Assembly: GCA_000482765.1 (NCBI GenBank)
Contig: AXWR01000005.1
Coordinates: 62,001 to 126,000 of the forward strand
From: Meiothermus taiwanensis DSM 14542
Lineage (GTDB): Bacteria; Deinococcota; Deinococci; Deinococcales; Thermaceae
Length of the DNA: 64,000 nt
Direction of reading: 5' to 3'
Shown here one piece after another: positions 27,542-36,088 of this stretch. Position 1 is the first letter of the stretch, and the number at the start of each line of letters is the position of its first letter. Position numbers and translations under genes: made by a program. The notes beneath the pieces were generated by a model. The model did no database searches. It was not told where the DNA came from and saw only the letters and a program-made list of their open reading frames with translations.

Positions 27542-28771
27542 ATGCGTCGCGTCGTCGTTACCGGAATTGGCCCGGTGGCCCCCAACGGCATCGGAGCCGA
27601 AGCCTTCCATAAAGCCCAGCTCGAGGGCCGGTCGGGCATCCGCCGCATCACCCAGTTCGATGCCTCGAGCTACCCTGTGCAGATTGCGGGCGAGGTGGAC
27701 GTCAACCCCGAGGAATACATAGACAAGCGCGAGCTGCGCCGCCTGGATCGTTTCACCCAACTGGCCCTGATTGCCGGGCATCTGGCCTTGCAGGATGCAG
27801 GGCTGGAGGTTGAGAAAGAAGACCCCACCCGCGTCGGTACCCTGATTGGAACCGGCATCGGGGGCATGATTACCTGGCAGGAGCAGAGCAAGGTGCTCTT
27901 CGAGAAGGGCGGCACCCGTCTATCGCCCTTCTTCATCCCCATGATGATCGCCAACATGGCCTCGGCCCAACTAGCCATGAAATATGGCTTCATGGGGCCC
28001 TCCTCCACAGTGGTGACCGCTTGTGCGACCGGCTCGGATGCCATCGGCAACGCCTTCCGGGTGATCCAGATGGGGGAGGCCGATGTGATGCTCACCGGCG
28101 GCACCGAGGCGGTGGTCACCGAGATGGCCATTGGCAGCTTTGGGGTGATGCGGGCCCTCTCCACCCGCAACCACGAACCCGAGAAGGCCAGCCGTCCTTT
28201 CAGCAAAAGCCGCGATGGCTTTGTGCTCTCGGAAGGGGCGGCGGTGCTGGTGCTGGAGGAGTACGAGCGGGCCAAAGCCCGTGGCGCCAAAATCTACGCC
28301 GAGCTGGTGGGTTTTGGCCGTAGCGCCGATGCACACCACATCACCGAGCCCCACCCCGAGGGCGCGGGTGCAGCCCTGGCCATGCGGGCGGCCCTCAAGG
28401 ACGCTAAAACCGACCCCGAGCAGGTCGGCTACATCAACGCCCACGGCACCTCCACGCCGGTTGGGGACAAGGCCGAGACCCTGGCCATCAAAAAGGTTTT
28501 CGGCGACCATGCCTATAAGCTCGCGGTCTCCTCCACCAAGAGCATGATTGGCCACCTGCTGGGCGCGGCGGGGGCCATCGAGGCTGTGGCTACCGTGCAG
28601 GCGCTGGCCAGCGGCATTCTACCGCCCACCATCAACCTCGAGGATCCCGACCCCGAGCTCGACCTCGATTATGTGCCTAACACCCCTCGAGCCAGGCAGG
28701 TAGACTACGCCCTCTCCAACTCATTCGCCTTTGGGGGCATGAACGCCACCCTGCTCTTTAAGCGGGTCTAG
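27542..28771 (+). CDS. fabF: 3-oxoacyl-ACP synthase II FabF
   Basis: 409 residues. Cys161 (VTACATGSD), His301 (NAHGTSTPVGD) and His338 (SMIGHLLGAAG) form the Cys-His-His triad of condensing enzymes. Elongates acyl-ACP. ATG 27542 gives the standard MRRVVVTGIG start and lies 7 nt after TATAAT; earlier in-frame codons would be upstream of the start site. It is separated from the main fab operon by 7 kb. Confidence 0.96.
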   Translation: MRRVVVTGIGPVAPNGIGAEAFHKAQLEGRSGIRRITQFDASSYPVQIAGEVDVNPEEYIDKRELRRLDRFTQLALIAGHLALQDAGLEVEKEDPTRVGTLIGTGIGGMITWQEQSKVLFEKGGTRLSPFFIPMMIANMASAQLAMKYGFMGPSSTVVTACATGSDAIGNAFRVIQMGEADVMLTGGTEAVVTEMAIGSFGVMRALSTRNHEPEKASRPFSKSRDGFVLSEGAAVLVLEEYERAKARGAKIYAELVGFGRSADAHHITEPHPEGAGAALAMRAALKDAKTDPEQVGYINAHGTSTPVGDKAETLAIKKVFGDHAYKLAVSSTKSMIGHLLGAAGAIEAVATVQALASGILPPTINLEDPDPELDLDYVPNTPRARQVDYALSNSFAFGGMNATLLFKRV

Positions 28772-28843
28772 CCGGGCAGGCCCGATTGGCAGGGCCTCCT
28801 ACAGAAGGCTTTGGCGGATCGCCGAGGCCGGGGGTTCGTTGTT

Positions 28844-28938
28844 ATACCGGACTCATAATTATCCAGGCCCTTCGCGAGCATGCCCTTTGGTCGGGCTGGT
28901 TCGCTGCCTTCCGGCGCCGAACTAACCGAATCTGGTAT
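28844..28938 (+). mobile_element. MITE-like repeat, short copy D
   Basis: 95 bp from ATACCGGACTC to GAATCTGGTAT, TA at both ends. The central hairpins are deleted compared with copies A and E, but both termini and GGTCGGGCTGGTTCGCTGCCTTCC are kept. Confidence 0.78.
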
Positions 28939-28996
28939 TACAGGCCAGGCCCGGCTGCCATTCGCTTATCATTTTTTAGCGTATCATTGAGGAAAT

Positions 28997-30244
28997 ATGG
29001 CCCTACGACATGCGCTATTAAGCGGTATGGCAGCCTTCGCCCTGGTGGGTTCAGCGGTGGCTTCGCCTGCCCAGGATCTTTTCGACCAGGCCACCTTCTT
29101 AATCGGTTTTTACTACAACGGCCCGGCCAAGGTTCCCCCCTTCAGGGAGCTGCGGCGGCAGTACCAGCCGGAACTCGATCGGCTCTGCGCTTCTGAAGGC
29201 AGCCGCTGCGGTTTTGATAAAGCCAAACAGGTTATCGAGCGCATTGTGCGGGATATTGCCGATCCGTTTACGGTCTTGGTCACGCGAGATCAGCTCATCG
29301 ATGACGAGCGCTATGGGGCCGGCCTGGGGCCCGCGGCCCCCAGGATAGGGGTCTGGGTACGCGAGACTCCCAGGGGGCTGGTGGTGAGCGAGGCCTTTCC
29401 CGGTGAGCCCGCCTACGAGGCCGGGCTGCGCCGGGGCGACCTGATTACCCAGATTGCAGACCAGCCCGCGACCCTGGCCCGGCTGAGTGCGGCTGAAGCA
29501 GCCCGCAGCCCCTTTAGCCTGCGTTATAGCCGGCAGGGTACGGCCCGCAGCGCGACCCTCACCCCACGGGTGGCCGAGGCCACCATGCAGCCCAGGCTGG
29601 AGATCAACAACAACATCGCCTATCTGCGCATCTATCACCTTTACAGCTCGGACAGCTACTCCACCGCCCAGCGCATCCACGAGGCCGCGCGCCGGGCGGA
29701 GCAGGCCGGGGCTCGTGGGATGGTGATCGACCTGCGCGATGCCCTGACCGGTTACGACTCGGAAGCCTTGCTGGCGGCGGCGGCCTTTACTGGCAAGGGG
29801 GGGTTCATTTACGACCGCCGCTTCCAGGGGCTGGACGAGACCCACACCGTGGAAAACGGCAGGCTCTACGTACAACCCGAGGGAGGCGAAAAGGAGGAGC
29901 AGAGCGCTCTCGAGCGGCCTTACCTGGCCCGCATCCCGGTGGTGGTGCTGGTTAATCGCCATACCTATAACTCTGCCGAGATGCTGGCCTACTTCCTGCA
30001 GGCGGCAGGTCGGGCCAAGGTGGTGGGTGAGCCCACCGCTGGTGCCCTGGGGATGTCGGGTAGCGCCGAGGGCCCCCTTATCAACGGCGATTTTATCGCG
30101 GTTTCTTCACTTAGAATGCGCAACCTGGATGGCTCGCCCTTCCCCCTCAAAGTCAGCCCCGATGTGCTGGTGGAGGACGACCTCGAGGCCCTTGTTGCTG
30201 GGCGTGATCCGGTGCTGGAACGCGCCCTGGAAATGCTGCGATAG
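28997..30244 (+). CDS. Exported S41/CtpA-like protein, catalytic residues apparently lost
   Basis: 415 residues: signal peptide (1-23, ending AVAS), helical N-terminal part with a Cys pair (LCASEGSRC), PDZ-like segment (about 115-185, GEPAYEAGLRRGDLITQI) and a C-terminal S41 core. In S41A peptidases the nucleophile sits three residues before a Glu and the Lys 25 residues later; here those positions hold Asn325 (HTYNSAEML) and Ala350 (EPTAGAL). A neighbouring Ser326 might serve in a tricorn-like arrangement, but this is doubtful. It is 9 bp before a paralogue. Probably a periplasmic substrate-binding or scaffold protein. Confidence 0.75.
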   Translation: MALRHALLSGMAAFALVGSAVASPAQDLFDQATFLIGFYYNGPAKVPPFRELRRQYQPELDRLCASEGSRCGFDKAKQVIERIVRDIADPFTVLVTRDQLIDDERYGAGLGPAAPRIGVWVRETPRGLVVSEAFPGEPAYEAGLRRGDLITQIADQPATLARLSAAEAARSPFSLRYSRQGTARSATLTPRVAEATMQPRLEINNNIAYLRIYHLYSSDSYSTAQRIHEAARRAEQAGARGMVIDLRDALTGYDSEALLAAAAFTGKGGFIYDRRFQGLDETHTVENGRLYVQPEGGEKEEQSALERPYLARIPVVVLVNRHTYNSAEMLAYFLQAAGRAKVVGEPTAGALGMSGSAEGPLINGDFIAVSSLRMRNLDGSPFPLKVSPDVLVEDDLEALVAGRDPVLERALEMLR

Positions 30245-30253
30245 GTGAATGCT

Positions 30254-31534
30254 ATGCGCCAACTGTTTGCCACCCTGGCCCTGCTGCTGGGCTCGCTTTC
30301 CCTGGCCTCACCGGCCCAGGATCTCTTCGATCAGGCCAGTTTTTATCTGGAGTTTTATTACAACGGCCCGGCTACGCTCAACCTCAAAGAGCTGACAGCG
30401 CGCTACCAGAGCGCACTGGATCGTGCCTGTGCACCCCAGAAAGACACCTGCCCCTACGAGCAAGCCGTCCCCGTCATCGAGCAGATGCTAGGGGAACTCA
30501 ACGACAACCACACCTACTACCTGAGTCCCGAGGAATTGCGGGGCTCCCGCGAAAGCCGTCAGGGTAACGCTCCTTCCCGCACGCTGCGCATTGGTGTAAG
30601 CCACCTGCCCATACCCGGTTCCCGCGACCGCCTCATTGTGGATGTGGTGGAGGGGGGGCCAGCTGACGAGGCCGGGCTGGCCTATGGCGACCGTATCATC
30701 GCCATTAACGGTCGGCTTCTGAGCGAGTTCCCCGACGATAACCAGGTCGTTCAGTTCTTGACGCAGTCGGTGCAGTCGGGGCGTCCGGTGGTTTTAACCA
30801 TTCTGCGCGGCCCTGAGCGCCAGCGCCTCGAGATCACCCTGACCGGACGCGAGATTAACCTGGCCCGCTTCCCCTCCCTCAAAATACGACCCGATGGCGT
30901 GGGTGTGCTCAAAATCCCCAACTTTGATGCACAGGGCCAGGTGGGCCGCCGGGTGCATGAGTTGGTGCGTGAAGCCCAGCAGAAAAATGTGCGGGCCCTG
31001 GTGCTGGAGTTGCGCGGTAACAGCGGTGGCCTGCTCAACGAGATGATACTGACGGCGGCCGCTTTCCTGGACGATGCCTATGTGGCCCTGGTAGACCGCT
31101 ACAATACCGAGCGCACCGAGTTTCGCATCCGCGATGGGCGGCTCACCATCACCCGCAACGGCCAGACCGAGACCGCCAACCTCCCTTTCCTGGCTCGCTG
31201 GCGCGGGCCGCTGGTGGTGCTGATTGATGGGAACACCGCCTCAGGGGGGGAGTACCTGGCCTCGGCCATCCAGCGGGCCAGAGTAGGGCCGCTGGTTGGG
31301 GTGGCCACCCTGGGCATCGGCAACACCACCACCCGCCCCTTCAATCTGATCAATGGTGGGGCTTTGAGCATCTCCTACAACCGGGCCTTTTTCGCCGACG
31401 GTACACCCTATCCGCCCCGGGCCATCCCAGACTTTGTGGTAGAGAGCTCCCTCGAGCAGCTCGCCAACACCGGACGCGACCTGCCCTTTGAAAAAGCCCT
31501 GGAAGCCCTGGGCATAAAGTCGGCTGATCGTTGA
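30254..31534 (+). CDS. Exported S41/CtpA-like protein, catalytic lysine replaced
   Basis: 426 residues from ATG 30254 (GTG 30245 is an alternative). Signal peptide 1-18, Cys pair (RACAPQKDTC), a PDZ domain (about 110-200, GGPADEAGLAYGDRIIAING) and the S41 core (LELRGNSGGLLNEM). Ser330 in GNTASGGEY is at the nucleophile position, but the Lys expected 25 residues later is Ile355 (TLGIGN). Canonical Ser-Lys catalysis is therefore unlikely. N-terminal halves of this and the previous protein are clearly alike (SPAQDLFDQA, FYYNGPA), showing a tandem duplication. Confidence 0.75.
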   Translation: MRQLFATLALLLGSLSLASPAQDLFDQASFYLEFYYNGPATLNLKELTARYQSALDRACAPQKDTCPYEQAVPVIEQMLGELNDNHTYYLSPEELRGSRESRQGNAPSRTLRIGVSHLPIPGSRDRLIVDVVEGGPADEAGLAYGDRIIAINGRLLSEFPDDNQVVQFLTQSVQSGRPVVLTILRGPERQRLEITLTGREINLARFPSLKIRPDGVGVLKIPNFDAQGQVGRRVHELVREAQQKNVRALVLELRGNSGGLLNEMILTAAAFLDDAYVALVDRYNTERTEFRIRDGRLTITRNGQTETANLPFLARWRGPLVVLIDGNTASGGEYLASAIQRARVGPLVGVATLGIGNTTTRPFNLINGGALSISYNRAFFADGTPYPPRAIPDFVVESSLEQLANTGRDLPFEKALEALGIKSADR

Positions 31535-31604
31535 AAGCACGGCCCTGGCAGGTTGAAAATTACAACGCAACCCAGCCTTATTGCTTACAATCTGGTTGAA
31601 CAGT

Positions 31605-32078
31605 ATGAAAGTTTCTACACGCCTCGCTTTCCTGCCTGTGACCACCGATTCGGCTGTAATTGTGCACAACCTGTACTTGAATTGCCCCACCTACATTGCC
31701 CTGATTGGGGGGGATATGCCCACCCTCAACGATATCCAGCGTGAGCTCGAGACCCTCCGTCACGACACCCGGCGTCAGGCGGTGCTGCTTATGCAGGAGG
31801 GTCGTGCCGTGGGTTTCCTGGACTATAAGGTGGCCCACCCCGATCTGCACTCAGCTACCATCAGCCTGCTATTAATCGAGGAAAAGCTGCAGGGCCAGGG
31901 CTTGGGCAAGGCCGCTGTGGAGCAGCTCGAGGCCCAGTTGAGTGGCCGGATGGATCGGTTATATGCCGTGGTGTATGGCAACAACGAGCAGGCCAAGCGC
32001 TTCTGGGAACGGGTGGGTTTTGAACATCTGCGCGACAGCGGCCCGACCCTAAGCTGGTATGTAAAGTATCTAAAGTAG
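31605..32078 (+). CDS. GNAT-family N-acetyltransferase
   Basis: 157 residues. The acetyl-CoA loop EEKLQGQGLGKAAVEQLE and the C-terminal NNEQAKRFWERVGFEH are typical of GNAT enzymes. The substrate cannot be predicted. ATG 31605 is preceded by TACAAT at 31586-31591, 13 nt away, with no Shine-Dalgarno, so a very short leader is likely. It is 17 bp from the SDR gene downstream and may be cotranscribed. Confidence 0.85.
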   Translation: MKVSTRLAFLPVTTDSAVIVHNLYLNCPTYIALIGGDMPTLNDIQRELETLRHDTRRQAVLLMQEGRAVGFLDYKVAHPDLHSATISLLLIEEKLQGQGLGKAAVEQLEAQLSGRMDRLYAVVYGNNEQAKRFWERVGFEHLRDSGPTLSWYVKYLK

Positions 32079-32095
32079 ATGTTGGGGGCACGTCC

Positions 32096-32881
32096 ATGCA
32101 GCTTGGTATTGCCGGCAAGCTGGCCCTGGTGACGGGTGCTTCGCAGGGGATCGGACGGGCCATCGCGACCACCCTGGCCCAGGAGGGGGCTCGAGTGGTG
32201 GTAACAGCCCGCAACCGTGAGAAGCTCGAGGAGCTGGTGCGCGAAATTAGGGCTGCTGGGGGGGAGGCCCACGCCATAGCAGCCGACCTCACGCAAGACC
32301 GTGCGCTCGAGCACCTGGTGGTGGAGACGCAAAAGCTAGGTACCGTGGAGCTTTTTCTGGGCAACACAGCGGGGCCCCGGCCCGGGGCGGCTCGGGATTT
32401 GAAGGTGCAGGACATTCGGGCGGCCGCAGAGCAGCTTTGGTATCCGATGGTGGCTTTGGTCAGTGCGCTGCTTCCCGGCATGCAGTCTAGGCAGTTTGGC
32501 CGAATTCTGTTCATCACCTCGCTGGCAGTGAAGGAGCCCATCGAGAACCTGGCCCTGTCCAACGCCCTGCGGGCAGGCCTGACCGGTTATGCCAAAACTC
32601 TGGCCAGGGAGGTGGCGCCCTTTGGTATCACGGTCAACACCCTGGGGCCGGGCTATACCCGCACGGAGCGGGTGGAGGAGGTATTTGCTTTCCGGGCTCA
32701 ACAGCAGGGTATCAGCCTGGAAGCCGCGTACGCCCAGCAAACTGCCCAGATACCGGCTGGCCGGATGGCCCACCCCCAGGAAATTGCCGATGTGGCGGTT
32801 TTTCTGCTCTCGGCCCGGGCCAGCTACCTGACCGGCCAGGCCATCATGGTGGAAGGCGGGGCCGTCCGGGGATTGCTTTAG
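32096..32881 (+). CDS. Atypical SDR-family protein (Tyr and Lys of the active site replaced)
   Basis: 261 residues, Rossmann fold with TGASQGIG (13-20) and GNTAG (89-93). Ser142 of the triad is in ITSLAVKEP, but the YxxxK motif reads S-N-A-L-R (Ser155, Arg159). A subgroup annotated as FabG-like SDRs shares the pattern LALSN-x-x-R, so this is a family trait rather than an error. NAD(P)H binding is likely; dehydrogenase activity by the standard mechanism is not. Function unknown. Confidence 0.85.
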   Translation: MQLGIAGKLALVTGASQGIGRAIATTLAQEGARVVVTARNREKLEELVREIRAAGGEAHAIAADLTQDRALEHLVVETQKLGTVELFLGNTAGPRPGAARDLKVQDIRAAAEQLWYPMVALVSALLPGMQSRQFGRILFITSLAVKEPIENLALSNALRAGLTGYAKTLAREVAPFGITVNTLGPGYTRTERVEEVFAFRAQQQGISLEAAYAQQTAQIPAGRMAHPQEIADVAVFLLSARASYLTGQAIMVEGGAVRGLL

Positions 32882-32914
32882 GGGGCTGGGAAGGATGCGC
32901 GTTTTTGTAGAGCG

Positions 32915-33060
32915 ATACGGATCCCAAAAGACCCCCAGGGGCTATCTTTTTGCATCCTAGGGCCTTCCCTTCCAAGGGGCGGTAGGGCCCTCCGCTACGC
33001 GGATAACTTCGGTCGGGTGGGCTCGCTGCTTTCCGGCGGTGAACCGACCGAATCTGCTAT
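32915..33060 (+). mobile_element. MITE-like repeat, copy E
   Basis: 146 bp from ATACGGATCC to GAATCTGCTAT. Contains CTTCCCTTCCAAGGGGCGGTAGGGCCCTCCGC and the CCGCTACGCGG hairpin in pieces shared with copies A and F. It lies between two convergent genes. Confidence 0.82.
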
Positions 33061-33078
33061 GAGGCCGCAGAGCTGGCC

Positions 33079-33666
33079 TCATGGGCTTTGTAGCTCGACC
33101 ACCCGGTCTACCAGGGAGAGCCAGCTTTTGTCGTGCGTGGCGATCACCACACCACCTCTGGAGCGCGCTTGCTGTACCAGGTGTTCCAGCAAACCCCGCC
33201 CTTGTGCATCCAGGGCCGCTTCGGGCTCGTCCAGCAGCCAGATATCGGGGTTTTGCAGGTGCAACCTGGCCATGGCCAGGCGTTTTTTCATACCGCTGCT
33301 GTAGCTGAGTACGGGTTTGTCGTAGGGGAGGCCAAATTGGGCCAGTGCAGCGCGAATTTCCTTGCGACTGCCGGATTTTCCATCGAGCCGGAGCGCGTAG
33401 TGCAGGTTTTCGGCTCCGGTGAAGTGGCGGTGGAAAGCCGGTGGATTGGCTAAAAAACCCACCCTTCCATTTAGCTTGACCGAACCCTGGGTGGGCCGTA
33501 CCAACCCAGCCAGCACCCTTAGCAAGGTGGTTTTGCCCACGCCGTTGGGGCCTACCAAGGCGACAACTTCGTGTTTAGCCAGTTGAAAATCCAGGTTGCG
33601 CAGCACCCAGTCCCGCCCGTAACGTTTGCAGACCGATGCGGCCTCGATCAACATAGCACTTAACAT
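33079..33666 (-). CDS. ABC transporter ATP-binding protein, CcmA-like
   Basis: 195 residues, single ATPase domain: Walker A GPNGVGKTT, signature YSSGMKKRL, Walker B IWLLDEP and H-loop ATHDK. Size and motif choice (short protein, SSGMKKRLAMARL) resemble CcmA, the ATPase of the cytochrome c maturation complex. The neighbour upstream is CcdA, which supports a role in haem delivery. ccmB/ccmC are not in the window. ATG 33666 or 33654 are both possible; neither has a strong ribosome site. Confidence 0.75.
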   Translation of the reverse strand: MLSAMLIEAASVCKRYGRDWVLRNLDFQLAKHEVVALVGPNGVGKTTLLRVLAGLVRPTQGSVKLNGRVGFLANPPAFHRHFTGAENLHYALRLDGKSGSRKEIRAALAQFGLPYDKPVLSYSSGMKKRLAMARLHLQNPDIWLLDEPEAALDAQGRGLLEHLVQQARSRGGVVIATHDKSWLSLVDRVVELQSP

Positions 33667-33675
33667 ACACGCCGC

Positions 33676-34356
33676 TTAAGGGCTGATGAGGTTTTTCTCG
33701 AGGTTCCACAGCCACTCGGGTGTGATTTTTAGGAAGAAGCTATTGAGCTGCGTGAAAGTACCGGTGAACATCAGCAGGCCCACCGCCACCAGAACCACAC
33801 CCGCTGCGGCTTCGACCCAGCGGGAGATGCGGCCTGCCTGACGCAGCACAGGGCGGATGCGGTCGGTGAACAGGGCTACCAGCAAAAACGGAACACCCAG
33901 CCCCAGGATGTAAGCCAATAGGAAGCCGATCCCACCCCCGGCCGCGGTGAGGGTGAGAATCCCCCCCAGAATCGGGCCAATGCAGGGAGTCCAGCCCAGT
34001 CCCAGAACGGCACCAAGCACAAAAGCCCCCCAGGGGCGGCTGGCGTCCCCTTGGTATCGCCAGTTAACGCCCCATTTGGGTTTTAGACCCAGCATATACA
34101 GCCCCAACAGCACCAGGATTGCGCCGCCTGCCCGACCCAGCAATTGCCGGTTTTCCGATAAAAAACCACCCAGCAGGGTGAAGGGGAGCCCCAGTAGCAA
34201 AAACAGCAGCGAGAACCCACCCACAAAGAAAAGGGCGTTGAACAGGGGTCGTCCCCGTTCTCCACCCAAATACAGCAGGTACGTGGGCACCAAGGGTAGG
34301 ACGCAAGGGGAGAGGAAGGAAAGCAGGCCAGCTAGAAAAGCCGCCACCAGGCTCAT
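33676..34356 (-). CDS. ccdA: Cytochrome c biogenesis protein CcdA (thiol-disulfide transporter)
   Basis: 226 residues from ATG 34356; in-frame ATGs at 34365 and 34368 are possible. Six transmembrane helices with the two conserved Cys motifs LSPCVLPLVP and WTPCIGPILG. CcdA passes electrons from cytosolic thioredoxin to periplasmic thiol proteins that keep apocytochrome CxxCH reduced. Nine bp separate it from the CcmA-like gene. A pilin with CxxCH is encoded at 9.5 kb, though a link is speculative. Confidence 0.9.
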   Translation of the reverse strand: MSLVAAFLAGLLSFLSPCVLPLVPTYLLYLGGERGRPLFNALFFVGGFSLLFLLLGLPFTLLGGFLSENRQLLGRAGGAILVLLGLYMLGLKPKWGVNWRYQGDASRPWGAFVLGAVLGLGWTPCIGPILGGILTLTAAGGGIGFLLAYILGLGVPFLLVALFTDRIRPVLRQAGRISRWVEAAAGVVLVAVGLLMFTGTFTQLNSFFLKITPEWLWNLEKNLISP

Positions 34357-34433
34357 AGCTGCCATCATAGAACTGAAGTGCCAGGACATTCATACAATGC
34401 AGGGTATGATTCGCTTGGCTGTAGGCTAGGATT

Positions 34434-35435
34434 ATGTTGCGGCTGGTGGGGCTCGGCAAAAGCTATCCGGGGTTCCGGCTGCGGGTCTCCCTCGAGGTCG
34501 AGGCGGGGCAGACCCTGGCCTTGCTGGGGCCTTCGGGCAGCGGTAAAAGCACGCTTTTGCGGCTGATAGCGGGTCTGGAGGCCCCGGAGGTTGGGGAAAT
34601 CTGGCTGGATGGAAGCGAGATCACCTTCCTGGCCCCGGAGGCGCGCCGGGTGGGGTTGGTGTTTCAGGATTATGCCTTGTTTCCGCATCTGTCGGTCTGG
34701 GAAAACATAGCCTTTGGTTTGCGGGAGGCCCGCTGGGATGGGGCCAGCATCCGGCAGCGCCTGACCGAACTGCTGGATCTGACCCATCTGGGGCCTCACG
34801 CGCAAAAACGCCCCCACCAGCTTTCGGGCGGTGAGCGCCAGCGGGTTGCGCTGGCTCGAGCCCTGGCCAGCCGGCCCCGCCTGTTGTTGCTGGACGAGCC
34901 GCTGGGGGCCCTGGATTTGAAGCTGCGGAATGAGCTGCTGTGGGAACTGCGGGCCATTTTACGGCAGACCGAGGTGCCGACCATTGTGGTGACCCACGAT
35001 CAGTCCGAGGCTTTTGTAATCGCCGATCAGGTGGCCCTGCTGAGGAACGGTGCTGTTGTGCAGACCGGCTCGCCCGAACAGCTTTTTCGCAACCCTAAAA
35101 ACGCCTGGGTGGCCGGCTTTCTGGGCCACCGCAACCTGCTGTCGGCCCAGCAGAGCCAACAGGTGGGGCTGCCGGCCCGCCCGCACCTGTTGCCGCCGGA
35201 GGCCATCACCCTGGGCCATGGGGAAGAGGCGCGGGTGGAAGAGCGGGTTTTTAAGGGTTTTGTGGTGGGCCTCGAGCTGGTCTGGCGAGGCTGTAGGCTG
35301 TACCTGGAGGGCCCCGAGCTGGGGCTTCGCCCTGGCGATACCGTCCAGCTACAGGTCGATTGGTCTAAGGTGGTTGTGCTGGAGGACGGCCCGGGGGCTG
35401 AGCATACGTCACTCGAAGCCCCTCGAGCCCACTAA
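34434..35435 (+). CDS. ABC transporter ATP-binding protein, thiamine/spermidine-type
   Basis: 333 residues. ATPase domain (1-235) with Walker A GPSGSGKST, Q-loop FQDYALFPHLSVWEN, signature LSGGERQRVALARAL and LLLDEPLGALD, as in ThiQ/PotA/FbpC. A C-terminal TOBE-like regulatory part (about 245-320) is present. It is 14 bp upstream of thiN, so thiamine import is the most likely function, but no binding protein or permease is adjacent. TACAAT at 34394-34399 may be the -10. No room for a TPP riboswitch exists in front. Confidence 0.8.
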   Translation: MLRLVGLGKSYPGFRLRVSLEVEAGQTLALLGPSGSGKSTLLRLIAGLEAPEVGEIWLDGSEITFLAPEARRVGLVFQDYALFPHLSVWENIAFGLREARWDGASIRQRLTELLDLTHLGPHAQKRPHQLSGGERQRVALARALASRPRLLLLDEPLGALDLKLRNELLWELRAILRQTEVPTIVVTHDQSEAFVIADQVALLRNGAVVQTGSPEQLFRNPKNAWVAGFLGHRNLLSAQQSQQVGLPARPHLLPPEAITLGHGEEARVEERVFKGFVVGLELVWRGCRLYLEGPELGLRPGDTVQLQVDWSKVVVLEDGPGAEHTSLEAPRAH

Positions 35436-35449
35436 GCGCCCTGTACCCC

Positions 35450-36088
35450 ATGCAACGCTTCACCATTCTGCTAGGAGGCCTGGTTACCCCGACCGAGCGG
35501 CTCAAAGCCCAGGTGGCTGGGAGCCGGGTTATTGCTGCCGATAGCGGTATGCGCCACGCCCAGGCCCTGGGGCTCGCGGCCGAGCTATGGGTGGGTGATT
35601 TCGACTCGGCCTCCCCGGAGCTTCAGCAGGCCTATGCCCAGGTGCCCCGCGAGGTTCATCCAGCGGCCAAGGACTTCACCGATGGTGAACTGGCCGTCCA
35701 GGCCGCCCTGGCCCGGGGGGCCGAGCAACTTGTTTTGGTGGGGGCCATGGGGGGCCAGACCGACCAGACCCTGGCCCATCTGCTGCTGGGTATCCGGCTG
35801 GCTCAGCAGGGGGTGCCGACCCTGCTGACCTCGGGCAACGAGGAAGCCCATCCTTTATTGCCGGGAATCCTGCGGCTGAACCTGCCGCCCCATAGCAGGC
35901 TAAGCCTGTTGCCGCTGGGAGGTTTTTCCGGTCTGAGCCTCCGTGGGACGCGCTGGTCTTTACACAGAGCCAGCGTGCCCTTGGGGAGTACCCAGACCCT
36001 TTCCAATCTGGCTTTGGGCCCTGTGGAGATCGAGCTCGAGGCCGGCTATGGGGTGGTGGTGGCCTACCCTGAACCGGCAACCTTGTGA
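35450..36088 (+). CDS. thiN: Thiamine pyrophosphokinase
   Basis: 212 residues. Motifs ADSGMRHAQALGL, VGDFDSAS, KDFTDGELA and GAMGGQTDQTLAHL are those of thiamine diphosphokinase, which makes TPP from thiamine and ATP. The C-terminal beta domain (SLLPLGGFSGLSLRG) binds substrate at the dimer interface. Cotranscribed with the ABC ATPase. Its 3' end overlaps the convergent hypothetical gene by 25 bp. Confidence 0.92.
   Translation: MQRFTILLGGLVTPTERLKAQVAGSRVIAADSGMRHAQALGLAAELWVGDFDSASPELQQAYAQVPREVHPAAKDFTDGELAVQAALARGAEQLVLVGAMGGQTDQTLAHLLLGIRLAQQGVPTLLTSGNEEAHPLLPGILRLNLPPHSRLSLLPLGGFSGLSLRGTRWSLHRASVPLGSTQTLSNLALGPVEIELEAGYGVVVAYPEPATL

Noticed and set aside
34390-34433. TPP riboswitch before the thiamine-type ABC gene
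   Set aside because: Only 44 bp are available and no THI-box pattern is visible.
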